Shown piece after piece: positions 20,745 through 27,855 of a stretch of 27,855 bases of DNA; positions within the stretch are counted from its first letter, which is position 1; each line of letters begins with the position of its first letter. Under the pieces are notes generated by a model. The model was not told the origin of the DNA. It was given only the letters and a program-made list of their open reading frames with translations, and ran no database searches. The stretch comes from an uncultured Collinsella sp. Lineage in GTDB: Bacteria; Actinomycetota; Coriobacteriia; Coriobacteriales; Coriobacteriaceae. The translations under genes and the position numbers were made by a program. The stretch lies in assembly GCA_902465265.1 (NCBI GenBank), contig CABQMF010000022.1:1-27855 (forward strand), read 5' to 3'.

Positions 20745-21380
20745 ATGAATAAAGACTTGTACCTGGTCCGTCATGGACAGACGATATTTAACCTCAAGCG
20801 CATTATTCAGGGCTGGAGTGACTCGCCGCTTACGCAGCTGGGATGCGATCAGGCGGCGCGTGCCGGCATGTTCTTGCGTGCGCGCGGCATTGAGCCTGAT
20901 CATGCCTATACCTCGACACTTCATCGCACCGAGCAGACTATCGCCAACCTGTGGCCGGGCCTTGCCTACGAGCGCCTGGACGGCCTGCGTGAGTGGTTCT
21001 TTGGTGACTTTGAGGCCGAGCGCGTGATGCTCATGCCCGAACGCCCGTGGCGCGACTTCTATCGCCAGTTTGGCGGCGAGGGTCAGATGCAGGTGCGCGA
21101 GCGCATGGTCGCGACGTTGACCGAGCTTATGCAGCGTCCGGACCATACGTGCGTGCTCGCGGTGAGCCATGGCTCGGCTATCAAGGAGTTTATGGATCAC
21201 GTGAAGGGTGCGGCGGCTGACGAGCGCGATCGCGTGCCGGGCAACTGCTCGGTGCTGCACTTTGCGTTTGATGATGAGACGGATACGTTTGAACTGGTTG
21301 AGATCTTTACGCAGGAAGACTACGCGCGCGAGCTGGGGCTTGAGCCGCTCGCGGCGGCAGCGGGTCCGCAGCGGGGGTAG
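20745..21380 (+). CDS. Histidine phosphatase family protein 2
   Basis: A 211-residue paralogue of the preceding gene. LYLVRHGQTIFNLKRIIQGWSDSPLT contains the catalytic RHG; YTSTLHRTEQTIANL, LREWFFGDFE and AVSHGSAIKEFM complete the active site. It is about 30 residues longer than its neighbour, with an extra segment after the second His (KGAAADERDRVPGNCSVLHF) and a C-terminal tail. AAAGGA lies five bases before the ATG at 20745, which is chosen over an upstream in-frame start at 20721 that overlaps the previous gene. Probably co-transcribed with copy 1. A hairpin at 21426 follows. Confidence 0.92.
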   Translation: MNKDLYLVRHGQTIFNLKRIIQGWSDSPLTQLGCDQAARAGMFLRARGIEPDHAYTSTLHRTEQTIANLWPGLAYERLDGLREWFFGDFEAERVMLMPERPWRDFYRQFGGEGQMQVRERMVATLTELMQRPDHTCVLAVSHGSAIKEFMDHVKGAAADERDRVPGNCSVLHFAFDDETDTFELVEIFTQEDYARELGLEPLAAAAGPQRG

Positions 21381-21425
21381 CGCGGGCGTGGCGATGCGGG
21401 TCGCCGATATAATCGCTCGATGCGA

Positions 21426-21464
21426 AAGGGGCGGGGGATGCATGCGCATGTATCCCCGCCCCTT
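21426..21464. terminator. Terminator-like hairpin between convergent genes
   Basis: AAGGGGCGGGG pairs with CCCCGCCCCTT with one bulge and a loop that itself contains ATGCATGCGCAT. It lies between the stops of the + strand phosphatase and the minus-strand DUF1015-like gene and could serve both; on the minus side TTTCG follows. Confidence 0.65.
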
Positions 21465-21508
21465 GCTTGTTGAGCTGCCGAGTCTTTGTACTGGGCGTTT
21501 AGACTCTG

Positions 21509-22198
21509 CTAGAACCGCGCGATTTGGTGAGTGAGCAGGCCCGTCGGAACCTGCGGTGCTCCGCCGCTGACCTGCGCGGTGGGGAACAGTACGGCTACAG
21601 CAAAGTTGAACGGCTCTTTGCCAGAGTAGGCGCCGGCGGCACGGGCCTCATCGGCCAGCAGCTGCGCCGCCCCTGCTAGCGCGGCAGCATAGGCGGGGTC
21701 ATCCGCCGGCGTCGGCTCCGGTGCTTGGTCGAGCATAGCGCGGATGGCGGCAACGGCGTCCTCACGCTTGACCTCCCACACACGGTGCGTAATGCCGGCG
21801 GGGTCGGTGACGGCATAGAGCGAAGCGCCCTCTTTGGCGGCACCGAGGATGATATCCATGACGGGTGAGGCTTCGTAGGCGAGCGACACGGGGCGCGGCT
21901 GCACCTTGAGCTCTGCGATCGCGTGCACAGCGGCGAACGCGTCGACGTTCTCGGCGGCAGCCTCGTCGCTGCCCGTCAGCACGTTAACCGGGCAAATCGC
22001 CACGACACCCGTCACGCGACCCGGCTCTCCCGAGCATTCGTACACGTAATACGCCGCACCCGGATCTTTGAGCATCAGGCCATCGGCAATGGCACCGCGC
22101 AGGGCATCGTTGCCGCTCAGGATACCGCCCATCGCAGGCAGCGCCTCGAGCACGCGGTCCTGAGCCGGTCGGATGCAGGGAAACGGAAGTGCTTTCAT
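21509..22198 (-). CDS. Conserved hypothetical protein, DUF1015-like
   Basis: A 229-residue soluble protein. The opening MKALPFPCIRPAQDRV and the closing GLLTHQI are reminiscent of DUF1015 proteins, but those are usually about 400 residues, so this would be a short relative; the assignment is tentative. The middle has VSLAYEASPVMDIILGAAKEGASLYAVTDPAGITHRVWEV, which reads like two short strands with a ligand loop, and the last third is Ala-rich helix (YAAALAGAAQLLADEARAAG). No catalytic motif is obvious. AGGA lies six bases before the ATG. It is followed by no gene on its own strand until the window's left half; upstream lies the M20 peptidase, 39 bases away, likely in the same transcript. Confidence 0.75.
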   Translation of the reverse strand: MKALPFPCIRPAQDRVLEALPAMGGILSGNDALRGAIADGLMLKDPGAAYYVYECSGEPGRVTGVVAICPVNVLTGSDEAAAENVDAFAAVHAIAELKVQPRPVSLAYEASPVMDIILGAAKEGASLYAVTDPAGITHRVWEVKREDAVAAIRAMLDQAPEPTPADDPAYAAALAGAAQLLADEARAAGAYSGKEPFNFAVAVLFPTAQVSGGAPQVPTGLLTHQIARF

Positions 22199-22237
22199 GG
22201 ACGGTCCTAACGCGCGAATCGGTTTGTTCGCGGCTTA

Positions 22238-23458
22238 TTATGCCCCAACTTGGCTATCCGCGCCCCAGAGCGTGTTGTCGGCAAGCGCGATGAGTACGTT
22301 CTGGCAGCGAACGATATCGGCGTGAGGCACATGTTCGTTGGGCTTGTGCGCGAGCGCGAGCGAGCCGGGGCCATAGCTCATGCAGTTGCGGTTACCTGTC
22401 TTGCCGGCAATGACGGCAGTGTCGGTGTAGCCGGTAAAGAAGCCGACGGTCGTGTCCGCGTCTGTCACGTCATCGGCGGCACGCTTGAGCGCGGCTAGAA
22501 GGGGAGAGCTTGGATCGCGCTCGATGGCGGGGCGATCGCCCGTCACGGTATAGCTTCCATGGCAGCCGGGAACCGCGGCCTCAGCGCCGGCGATGGCTTG
22601 CTCTACCATGCGCGTCGCGGCGGCCGTATCGGTCGGCGGCGTCAGGCGCATGTCGACCCAGACTTTGGCGTGGTCGGGCACGACATAGGGGCGATAGCCG
22701 CCCTCGATCTGTCCAAACGTGATGGTCGATGGCCCCAACTCATCGTGTACGGGCAACGCCATGAACGCGCGGTGCAACGCGCAGACGACCTCGGCCATGG
22801 CGGCGACGGCATCCGCGCCCTTCCAGGGCTGGCTCGCGTGCGCCGTGACGCCAGTCATCTCAATCTCGAACCATGCGCGTCCCTTGTGCGCCACCTGAAT
22901 TTGTCCATCGGTGGGCTCGGTGTCCAGCACCCATTCGCGCGAGCCGACCCAGCCGGCATCGATGGCCGCCTCGGAGCCGCGCATAAAGTCCTCCTCGTCG
23001 ACCGAGCAGATGAGCGAAAAGCCGCGGCGGGGCAGCGCGCCATCCGCCGCTACGCGCTCGAGCGTATGGACCAGTGCGGCAATGGCGCAGGCCAGGCCAC
23101 CCTTCATATCGCAGGCACCGCGGCCATAGAGTTTATCGTCACGCACGATTGCCCCGAGCGGCGGAGTGCCTGCGTCCCAGCCGTCGCCCAAGGTGACGGT
23201 ATCCATGTGGCAGATGTAGACGAGCCGTGGCTCGTCGCTTAAACCGGGCACGGTGACCATAAGGTTGCGGCGTCCGGGGAGCACCTCGAGTTCTTCGACC
23301 TGCATGGCATCGAGTGTCGAGTGGTTCAACCGTGCCAGCCGTTCCTCAACCAGCGCTTTGATATAGCGTTCAATCTCGCCCTCATACGCACCTGGGTCGG
23401 AACTGTCGATTCGCACAAGCTCCTGCGCAAGCCGCCAGGCAAAGTCCTCATCAACCAT
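22238..23458 (-). CDS. ArgE/DapE family M20 deacylase-peptidase
   Basis: A 406-residue M20-family zinc hydrolase of the acetylornithine deacetylase / succinyl-diaminopimelate desuccinylase type. CHMDTV supplies His84 and Asp86, YGRGACDMKGG the bridging Asp117, CSVDEEDFMRG the Glu pair 155-156, VLDTEPTDGQI the next Asp, and LAHKPNEHV the C-terminal His. GVTAHASQPWKGADAV marks the dimerisation (lid) domain. Which acyl-amino acid is used is not decidable, and no arginine or lysine pathway genes are nearby. GAGG lies six bases before the ATG at 23458, preferred over an upstream in-frame start at 23536. It is divergent from the second nuclease-like gene. Confidence 0.9.
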   Translation of the reverse strand: MVDEDFAWRLAQELVRIDSSDPGAYEGEIERYIKALVEERLARLNHSTLDAMQVEELEVLPGRRNLMVTVPGLSDEPRLVYICHMDTVTLGDGWDAGTPPLGAIVRDDKLYGRGACDMKGGLACAIAALVHTLERVAADGALPRRGFSLICSVDEEDFMRGSEAAIDAGWVGSREWVLDTEPTDGQIQVAHKGRAWFEIEMTGVTAHASQPWKGADAVAAMAEVVCALHRAFMALPVHDELGPSTITFGQIEGGYRPYVVPDHAKVWVDMRLTPPTDTAAATRMVEQAIAGAEAAVPGCHGSYTVTGDRPAIERDPSSPLLAALKRAADDVTDADTTVGFFTGYTDTAVIAGKTGNRNCMSYGPGSLALAHKPNEHVPHADIVRCQNVLIALADNTLWGADSQVGA

Positions 23459-23612
23459 ATGCAACCTCACAATCAGTCTGCTTTCCAAACCGATTGTAAG
23501 CCTCCCGAGAGATCCGTGACGTGCGCGCAGCAGCATTTGCCGTTCGCAGGCCGAGCCGGTGCGTTTGCCGTCCGAGCGGGTTCACAAACGGCGCAGTGGG
23601 TACGTTGCCTTT

Positions 23613-24662
23613 ATGGACGACATGCTGTGCGACATATCTGCCTTTCGGTATCACCGGATACCTCCACAGGTCTTGGCGATAATGCCGGACCTGCCCGATT
23701 CTGCGGACGATCCGCGCAGGGAGCGCCTTTGCGAGCATCCGCTCGTCGCGCATTTCCTGGGCACCCCGTTACACGTTTTGGCGCAGGGCGGCTGCGGACG
23801 TAAGGGCGATCGCATTGTTAGGCATGTTTGGAACGGGGAGAGGCCGTTTGGCTCCGTGCAGCAGACAGAGTTTGGCCTCGATGTCGCGTCCCCGCTCTTT
23901 ACCCTGCTGACCCTGGCCTCCTCGGTCTCAAACGAGCGCCTGATCATGTGCATGTATGAGATGTGCGGCACCTTTGCCGTGTGCAAGATTGCACCTCAGG
24001 TAAGGTCGGCATTTGTGCAGGCATATGGGGACCGGTGGGGTGACGCGCGGTCGGGCTGGGAAAACGTAAAGGATGCCTCGGGGAATCCAACAGACTTGTG
24101 GAAACGACCTCCCTTGATCGAGCTCTCTGAACTTACGGAGTTCGCCAATAAGATCCAGGGACTCCGCGGTGCTAAATCGTTCATACGAGCCGCGAAATGC
24201 ATTACGGGGGTGGCAGCATCGCCGCTCGAGGTCCAGGCTTCGATGCTATTTGGCCTTACGAGGTTGCGCGGCGGCGAAGGGCTGCGCCTTACCAATAACG
24301 TTGAGATTCGCATGACGCGCAGCGCCCGCCTGATTTCGGGTCTTGATAGGCGCTATGCCGATATCCTGCTGGCAAATAAGGACGGCAGCAGAGAGTGTCT
24401 GGTTGAATGCCAGGGTAAAGCCATTCACGGATCAATAGAATCCAAGATTTCGGACTCCGATCGAACGACGGCGCTGCAAGCGATGGGATATCCCGTCGTT
24501 CTGATGACCTATAGCCAGCTGGCCGACCCCGATGCCTTCCGCGTGGTGATGGAACTCATCATGTCCTATCTCGATGCGCCGTTGAAAGACAAGACGCCGC
24601 GGCAGCAGGAGCTCGAACGGCGACTTCGTGAGGAGATTTTTATCGATTGGGCGGGAATGTAG
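23613..24662 (+). CDS. Putative PD-(D/E)XK-like protein, relative of the gene at 14178
   Basis: About 349 residues, no named family recognised. It lines up with the protein at 14178-15368 in order and spacing: an N-terminal recognition-like region, MCMYEMCGTFAVC (compare YYFELCGAYSL), AASPLEVQASMLFGLTRLRGGEGLRL (compare RSPMETAFVMMLTLPKSEGGLGI) and RRYADILL...ECLVECQGKAIH...DSDRTTALQAMGYPVVLMTYS. Candidate active-site residues are Glu206, Asp250, Glu265-x-Gln267, His272 and Arg284; Gln stands where Lys or Asn is expected, so activity is uncertain. The start is unclear: ATG 23613 or 23622 fits the relative best, with no good ribosome site; a GTG at 23559 extends the frame. A MITE-like element follows 80 bases after the stop. 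Confidence 0.72.
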   Translation: MDDMLCDISAFRYHRIPPQVLAIMPDLPDSADDPRRERLCEHPLVAHFLGTPLHVLAQGGCGRKGDRIVRHVWNGERPFGSVQQTEFGLDVASPLFTLLTLASSVSNERLIMCMYEMCGTFAVCKIAPQVRSAFVQAYGDRWGDARSGWENVKDASGNPTDLWKRPPLIELSELTEFANKIQGLRGAKSFIRAAKCITGVAASPLEVQASMLFGLTRLRGGEGLRLTNNVEIRMTRSARLISGLDRRYADILLANKDGSRECLVECQGKAIHGSIESKISDSDRTTALQAMGYPVVLMTYSQLADPDAFRVVMELIMSYLDAPLKDKTPRQQELERRLREEIFIDWAGM

Positions 24663-24742
24663 CCGCGCGGGTGGAAAACGGTCGCGCGAGCTAGAGTTTT
24701 GGGCGCGAAAAAGGCTTCAGTTTCGTCTTGGAAGGGCTTTAA

Positions 24743-24880
24743 TAATGCTACTCAGAACAAGTTGTTTCGGAAAATCGACAGTCAACTTGGATCTGGATAA
24801 AGCTGTTTATCAGAGCAGATGCGCTCAGTGATTTGGGTACGACTGTCGATTATCCGAAAAAACTTGTTCTGGATAGCATT
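24743..24880. mobile_element. MITE-like element with 40-bp terminal inverted repeats
   Basis: Arms 24744-24783 and 24841-24880 are inverted copies matching at 36 of 40 bases (from AATGCTA inward through CAGAACAAGTT and TCGACAGTC). The 57-base centre contains two further hairpins, GATAAA-GCTG-TTTATC (24796-24811) and GAGC-AGATGC-GCTC (24813-24826). TTAA stands directly on each side (24739-24742 and 24881-24884), a possible target-site duplication. It encodes no protein. It could be a non-autonomous transposable element or a structured RNA. Confidence 0.7.
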
Positions 24881-24904
24881 TTAAAACCAGCCGGAGCAAC
24901 GAAA

Positions 24905-24935
24905 TCGGCCCCCGTTTCGTGAAAACGGGGGCCGA
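24905..24935 (-). terminator. Terminator of the serC-serA transcript
   Basis: A perfect 13-bp stem TCGGCCCCCGTTT / AAACGGGGGCCGA with a five-base loop, 39 bases beyond the serA stop, followed on the minus strand by TTTCGTT. Confidence 0.8.
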
Positions 24936-24974
24936 ATGGGCTTCATGGTCTGCCTGACAGGCTTGGTGCCGGCG

Positions 24975-26138
24975 CTATTTGATCACGCGCACGCGATACA
25001 TCGACGGAATCTGCTTGAGCGCCTCGATGGTGCTGCTGTCCAGGTGCTCGTCGGTGTCGAACATGGTGTAGGCGTTCTCGCCAGCGGACTCGTTGGTCAT
25101 ACGCTGCACGTTGGCGTTGTCCTTGGCGAGAATGGCCGTGATCTGGCCGATCATGTTGGGCACGTTGGCGTGCAGGCAGGCGATGCGGCTCGCGGCGCGC
25201 GCCTTGCCCATGCTGCAGGCGGGGTAGTTGACGCTGTGCGCGATGTTGCCGTTCTCCAGGTAATCCTTGAGCTCGCTGATGGCCATATCAGCGCAGTTGG
25301 CCTCGGCCTCGCCAGTGCCGGCGCCCGAGTGCGTGGTGATAAACGTGTTGGGCATCTTGACGGTCTTGGGCGTGGCAAAGTCACAGCTAAACCAGCTCAG
25401 CTTGCCCTCGCGCAGGGCGGCGTCGACGGCGTCCTCGTCGATGATGGTTTCGCGCGCGTAGTTGATGAGCACGGCGTCGGGTGCCAGTAGGTTAATCTGC
25501 TCGGTGCTGATCATGCCGATGGTGTCTGCCTTGCTGGGCACGTGCACGGTGAGGTAGTCGCAGCCGCGGCACAGATCCTCGAGCGTGCCCACGCGCTGCA
25601 CCTCGCGGCTCAGCACCCACGCGTGCTCGACGGAAATGAACGGATCGTAGCCGTAGACATCCATGCCCAGATCGACGCAGGCGTTAGCGACCTTGGAGCC
25701 TACGTTGCCCAGACCGATGACGCCGATGCGCTTGCCCTTGAGCTCGCGGCCAACAAAGGCCTTCTTGGCCTTCTCGGCATCGACCTGAATCTCGGGGTCA
25801 TCGGCGTTATCGCGCACCCAGTTCATCGACTGCACTACGCCGCGGCTCGAAAGCACCAGCATGCCCAGGACGAGCTCCTTGACGGCGTTGCTGTTGGCGC
25901 CGGGGGAGTTAAAGACGACGACGCCTTTCTTGGCGTACTCCTCGACGGGGATGTTGTTGACGCCGGCGCCGCAGCGGGCGATGGCGCGGATGCCCTCGGG
26001 CAGCTCGTAGCCGTGCAGGTCGGTGGAGCGCATCAGGATGGCGTCGGCCTCCTCGGCGGTGCCCACAAACTCGTAGCCCTCGCCAAACTCGACTTTGCCG
26101 TCCTTGGTGATGTCGTCGATGGTTTTGATCTTTCGCAT
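24975..26138 (-). CDS. serA: SerA, D-3-phosphoglycerate dehydrogenase
   Basis: A 387-residue NAD-dependent dehydrogenase that oxidises 3-phosphoglycerate, the first step of serine synthesis. ARCGAGVNNIPV and NSPGANSNAVKELVLGMLV are the substrate-domain motifs. IGVIGLGNVGSKVANAC (about 139-155) is the dinucleotide-binding loop. INYARETIIDEDAV carries the catalytic Arg and the Glu region, and ITTHSGAGTGEA the catalytic His. A C-terminal ACT domain (NVPNMIGQITAILAKDNANVQRMTNESAGENAYTMFD) is present without the intervening domain of longer SerA forms, suggesting serine feedback control is possible. AAGGAG lies five bases before the ATG. It lies 68 bases downstream of serC in one operon. Confidence 0.95.
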   Translation of the reverse strand: MRKIKTIDDITKDGKVEFGEGYEFVGTAEEADAILMRSTDLHGYELPEGIRAIARCGAGVNNIPVEEYAKKGVVVFNSPGANSNAVKELVLGMLVLSSRGVVQSMNWVRDNADDPEIQVDAEKAKKAFVGRELKGKRIGVIGLGNVGSKVANACVDLGMDVYGYDPFISVEHAWVLSREVQRVGTLEDLCRGCDYLTVHVPSKADTIGMISTEQINLLAPDAVLINYARETIIDEDAVDAALREGKLSWFSCDFATPKTVKMPNTFITTHSGAGTGEAEANCADMAISELKDYLENGNIAHSVNYPACSMGKARAASRIACLHANVPNMIGQITAILAKDNANVQRMTNESAGENAYTMFDTDEHLDSSTIEALKQIPSMYRVRVIK

Positions 26139-26206
26139 GGAAACTCCTTAGCAGGTTTGTTTAAAACAAGTGGTTTGAAGTGGCTGGTCGGCCCGCGGGT
26201 TGCGGG

Positions 26207-27331
26207 CTAGTTAGATCGCGGACTCAAACTATGCTGCGCTTCGAAGTCCTTCATGTACGAGGCCAGTGCCTGCACGTCTTCCATGGTTACGGCGTTATAG
26301 ACGCTGGCGCGCATGCCGCCCACCAGGCGATGGCCCTTGACGTTTTGAATCTGGTGCTCGGCCGCGCCTGCGACAAAGGCCGCATCGAGCTCGGCGTCGC
26401 CGGTGCGGAAGGTAACGTTGGCGATGGAGCGGCTGTCGGCCTGCGCGGTGCCATGGAACAGTTCGCTGTGCTCGAGCAGGTCGTAGAGCAGGTTGGCCTT
26501 GGCCCAGTTGCGCTCGGCCATGGCGGCAAGTCCGCCGGTCTGCTCGACCCAACGGAATACCTTGCCGCACACGTAGATGCCAAAGGTGTTGGGCGTGTTG
26601 AGCATGGAGCCCTTGGCAGCCTGGGTCTTAAGGTCCATGTACTGCGGCGTCTGCGCAAAGGCCGGACCGTCGGCGATCAGGTCGTCGCGCACGATGACCA
26701 CGGTGACGCCCGCGGCGCCGGCGTTTTTCTGCGCGCCGGCGTAGATGAGTCCGTAGCGCTCGACGTCGAGCGGCTGTGACAAAAAGCAGCTCGAGACATC
26801 GGCGACCAGCGGTACGTCGCCGCAATCGGGCAGCTCGTGGAACATGGTGCCAAAGATAGTGTTGTTCTGGCAGATGTAGACGTAGTCGAGCCCGTCGCCC
26901 GCGGCCTCGGCGGCAATGCGCGCGTTGATGTCGACCATGTTGGGAATGTGGTCGAAATTGGTGTCTTCGGAGCTCGCGAGCAGCACGGTCTCGCCGTACT
27001 TGGCGGCCTCCTTGTACGCCTTGTTGGCAAAGTTGCCGGTCACGACGTAGCCGGCGCGGCCGCGGCGCATGAGGTTCATGGGGATGCCCGCAAACTGCAG
27101 AGTGGCGCCGCCCTGCAAAAACAGGACACGGTAGTTGTCGGGGATACTTAGCAGGCGGCGCAGGGTTGCCTCAGCGTCGTCGATGATCTGCTGGTACATG
27201 CTAGATCGATGGCTCATCTCGAGCACGGACATGCCGCAACCGCGGTAGTCCATCATCTCGTCGGCGATCTCGGCGAGCACGCTTGTAGGCAGTGCGGCCG
27301 GGCCAGCTGAGAAGTTGTGCACACGTGCCAT
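26207..27331 (-). CDS. serC: SerC, phosphoserine aminotransferase
   Basis: A 374-residue PLP enzyme that converts 3-phosphohydroxypyruvate to O-phosphoserine with glutamate as amino donor. The N-terminus VHNFSAGPAALP is the class V signature of SerC. DYRGCGMSVLEMSHRSSMY follows, LFLQGGATLQFAGIPMNL is the phosphate-binding region, VADVSSCFLSQPLDVERYGLIYAGAQKNAGAAGVTVVIVR holds the PLP lysine in AQKN, and HRLVGGMRASVYNAV is the C-terminal block. Length is normal. GAGGGG lies nine bases before the ATG. It is the first gene of serC-serA; no serB was seen, though either histidine phosphatase or HAD enzyme in the window could in principle do that step. Confidence 0.96.
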   Translation of the reverse strand: MARVHNFSAGPAALPTSVLAEIADEMMDYRGCGMSVLEMSHRSSMYQQIIDDAEATLRRLLSIPDNYRVLFLQGGATLQFAGIPMNLMRRGRAGYVVTGNFANKAYKEAAKYGETVLLASSEDTNFDHIPNMVDINARIAAEAAGDGLDYVYICQNNTIFGTMFHELPDCGDVPLVADVSSCFLSQPLDVERYGLIYAGAQKNAGAAGVTVVIVRDDLIADGPAFAQTPQYMDLKTQAAKGSMLNTPNTFGIYVCGKVFRWVEQTGGLAAMAERNWAKANLLYDLLEHSELFHGTAQADSRSIANVTFRTGDAELDAAFVAGAAEHQIQNVKGHRLVGGMRASVYNAVTMEDVQALASYMKDFEAQHSLSPRSN

Positions 27332-27466
27332 CTTCTAGTTCCCCTCGTAGTCGTTTGAACGTTCGGGATACTTTAGCACAGTGGAGCGCCGGGCGCGACC
27401 GCATCACGGTAAAACTCGAGTGCGCCGCTATGATTTACAGGATGGTTACATGGGGGAGGGGTGACC
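27332..27466. other. Short gap upstream of serC
   Basis: 135 bases between serC and the antitoxin-like gene on the same strand. It is too short for a toxin gene. It probably holds the serC promoter, but no clear hexamers were picked out. Confidence 0.35.
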
Positions 27467-27649
27467 TTACCTGATGGCTCGCATCCGATCTGCCTCAGCC
27501 TTCGCTTGTTTCCAAGGACGCACGCGGCCGTTGATGAGGTCATCGTATCCGCGAGCGATGGATTGCTGGGCAGCCATATAAGCTTCGTGGCGGTTGTCAA
27601 TTACCGAGCCTGAAGTGTTTTGCAAGAATGGAACTTTTTCAATTGGCAT
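27467..27649 (-). CDS. Small antitoxin-like protein without a visible partner
   Basis: A 60-residue protein starting MPIEKVPFLQNTSGSVIDNR. AGGGGG lies six bases before the ATG at 27649, which supports real translation; an in-frame start at 27676 is possible. The C-terminal part, ARGYDDLINGRVRPWKQAKAEADRM, resembles the tail of type II antitoxins of the RelB or Phd kind, where GRVRPWEEAK-like strings are common, but the DNA-binding N-terminal domain expected of those is missing or very short. No toxin gene follows before serC. Local base composition is lower in G+C than the ser operon. Function is not assigned with confidence. Confidence 0.6.
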   Translation of the reverse strand: MPIEKVPFLQNTSGSVIDNRHEAYMAAQQSIARGYDDLINGRVRPWKQAKAEADRMRAIR

Positions 27650-27855
27650 GCAGAGCCCCCTGTATTGCTTGCCCATTCAATCTATATCGATGATAGTGTG
27701 CGGGCGCCTTACAGGATTGGGGCAAAGCGATGGGCGGTAGGAAAAACTTGGACCCCCAGCCGGCTGATCCGTGCATCTATGTTCACAATTGAATCATTTT
27801 GGCGGTGGTTTTGTTGCGCAATAAAGCGTGCTTGAACCATGGTCGACCTTTTAGG
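27650..27855. other. Right edge, no gene recognised
   Basis: 206 bases of lower G+C with no supported coding region. It probably contains the promoter of the small antitoxin-like gene and may reach the start of a gene beyond the window. Nothing else was recognised. Confidence 0.35.

Noticed and set aside
21405..21412. ATATAAT between the phosphatase pair and the DUF1015-like gene, a -10-like string.
   Set aside because: No -35 at a usable distance and no gene downstream on that strand; a hairpin terminator follows at once.
24628..24831. A 67-codon + frame overlapping the MITE-like element.
   Set aside because: No ribosome site, it overlaps the end of the preceding gene, and half of it is inverted-repeat arm.

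Overview
The window looks like a chromosomal segment of a high-GC Actinomycetota of the class Coriobacteriia, most probably Collinsella. That assignment is inference from base composition, protein character and the style of the intergenic repeats; no marker gene proves it. Nearly all of the DNA is compact housekeeping or transport genes with good Shine-Dalgarno sites. Two less G+C-rich islands stand out (about 13.8-15.6 kb and 27.4-27.9 kb). No rRNA, tRNA, CRISPR array or intact transposase was seen.

Layout. 0.2-3.5 kb: a DegV-family lipid-binding protein (-), a HAD phosphatase (+) and a PepV-type M20 dipeptidase (+). 3.7-7.4 kb: a complete phosphate ABC importer operon, pstS-pstC-pstA-pstB (+), closed by a strong terminator, with no phoU or phoB/phoR visible. 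7.6-10.2 kb: a Uup-like ABC-F ATPase followed by a Cof-type HAD phosphatase. 10.4-10.8 kb: a short DtxR/MntR-type metalloregulator. 11.0-13.8 kb (-): a zinc/cadmium resistance locus made of an SmtB/CadC-type ArsR sensor, a free-standing heavy-metal-binding (HMA) protein and a P1B-type ATPase without its own HMA domain. 14.2-15.4 kb (-): a PD-(D/E)XK-like nuclease protein. 15.7-16.7 kb (-): a DEDDh exonuclease, divergent from a His-rich ArsP_2-type metal exporter (16.9-17.9 kb, +). 18.1-19.2 kb (-): HdeD-like and YaiI-like genes joined with no spacer. 19.4-21.4 kb (+): a nitroreductase and two tandem histidine phosphatases. 21.5-23.5 kb (-): a DUF1015-like protein and an ArgE/DapE-type M20 peptidase. 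23.6-24.7 kb (+): a second PD-(D/E)XK-like protein distantly related to the first. 24.7-24.9 kb: a MITE-like inverted-repeat element. 25.0-27.3 kb (-): serC-serA, the first two steps of the phosphorylated serine pathway. 27.5-27.65 kb (-): a small antitoxin-like protein.

How parts work together. The metal theme is strongest. ArsR probably represses its own promoter and that of the ATPase through three near-identical operators; two of them form a 23-bp perfect inverted repeat around a consensus promoter. Separately, the DtxR-type gene and the His-rich exporter share a 15-bp promoter motif (14 of 15 identical), which suggests a small metal-export regulon. The intergenic DNA carries at least three families of palindromic repeats. 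One family shows compensatory changes that keep its hairpin while its inner sequence differs.
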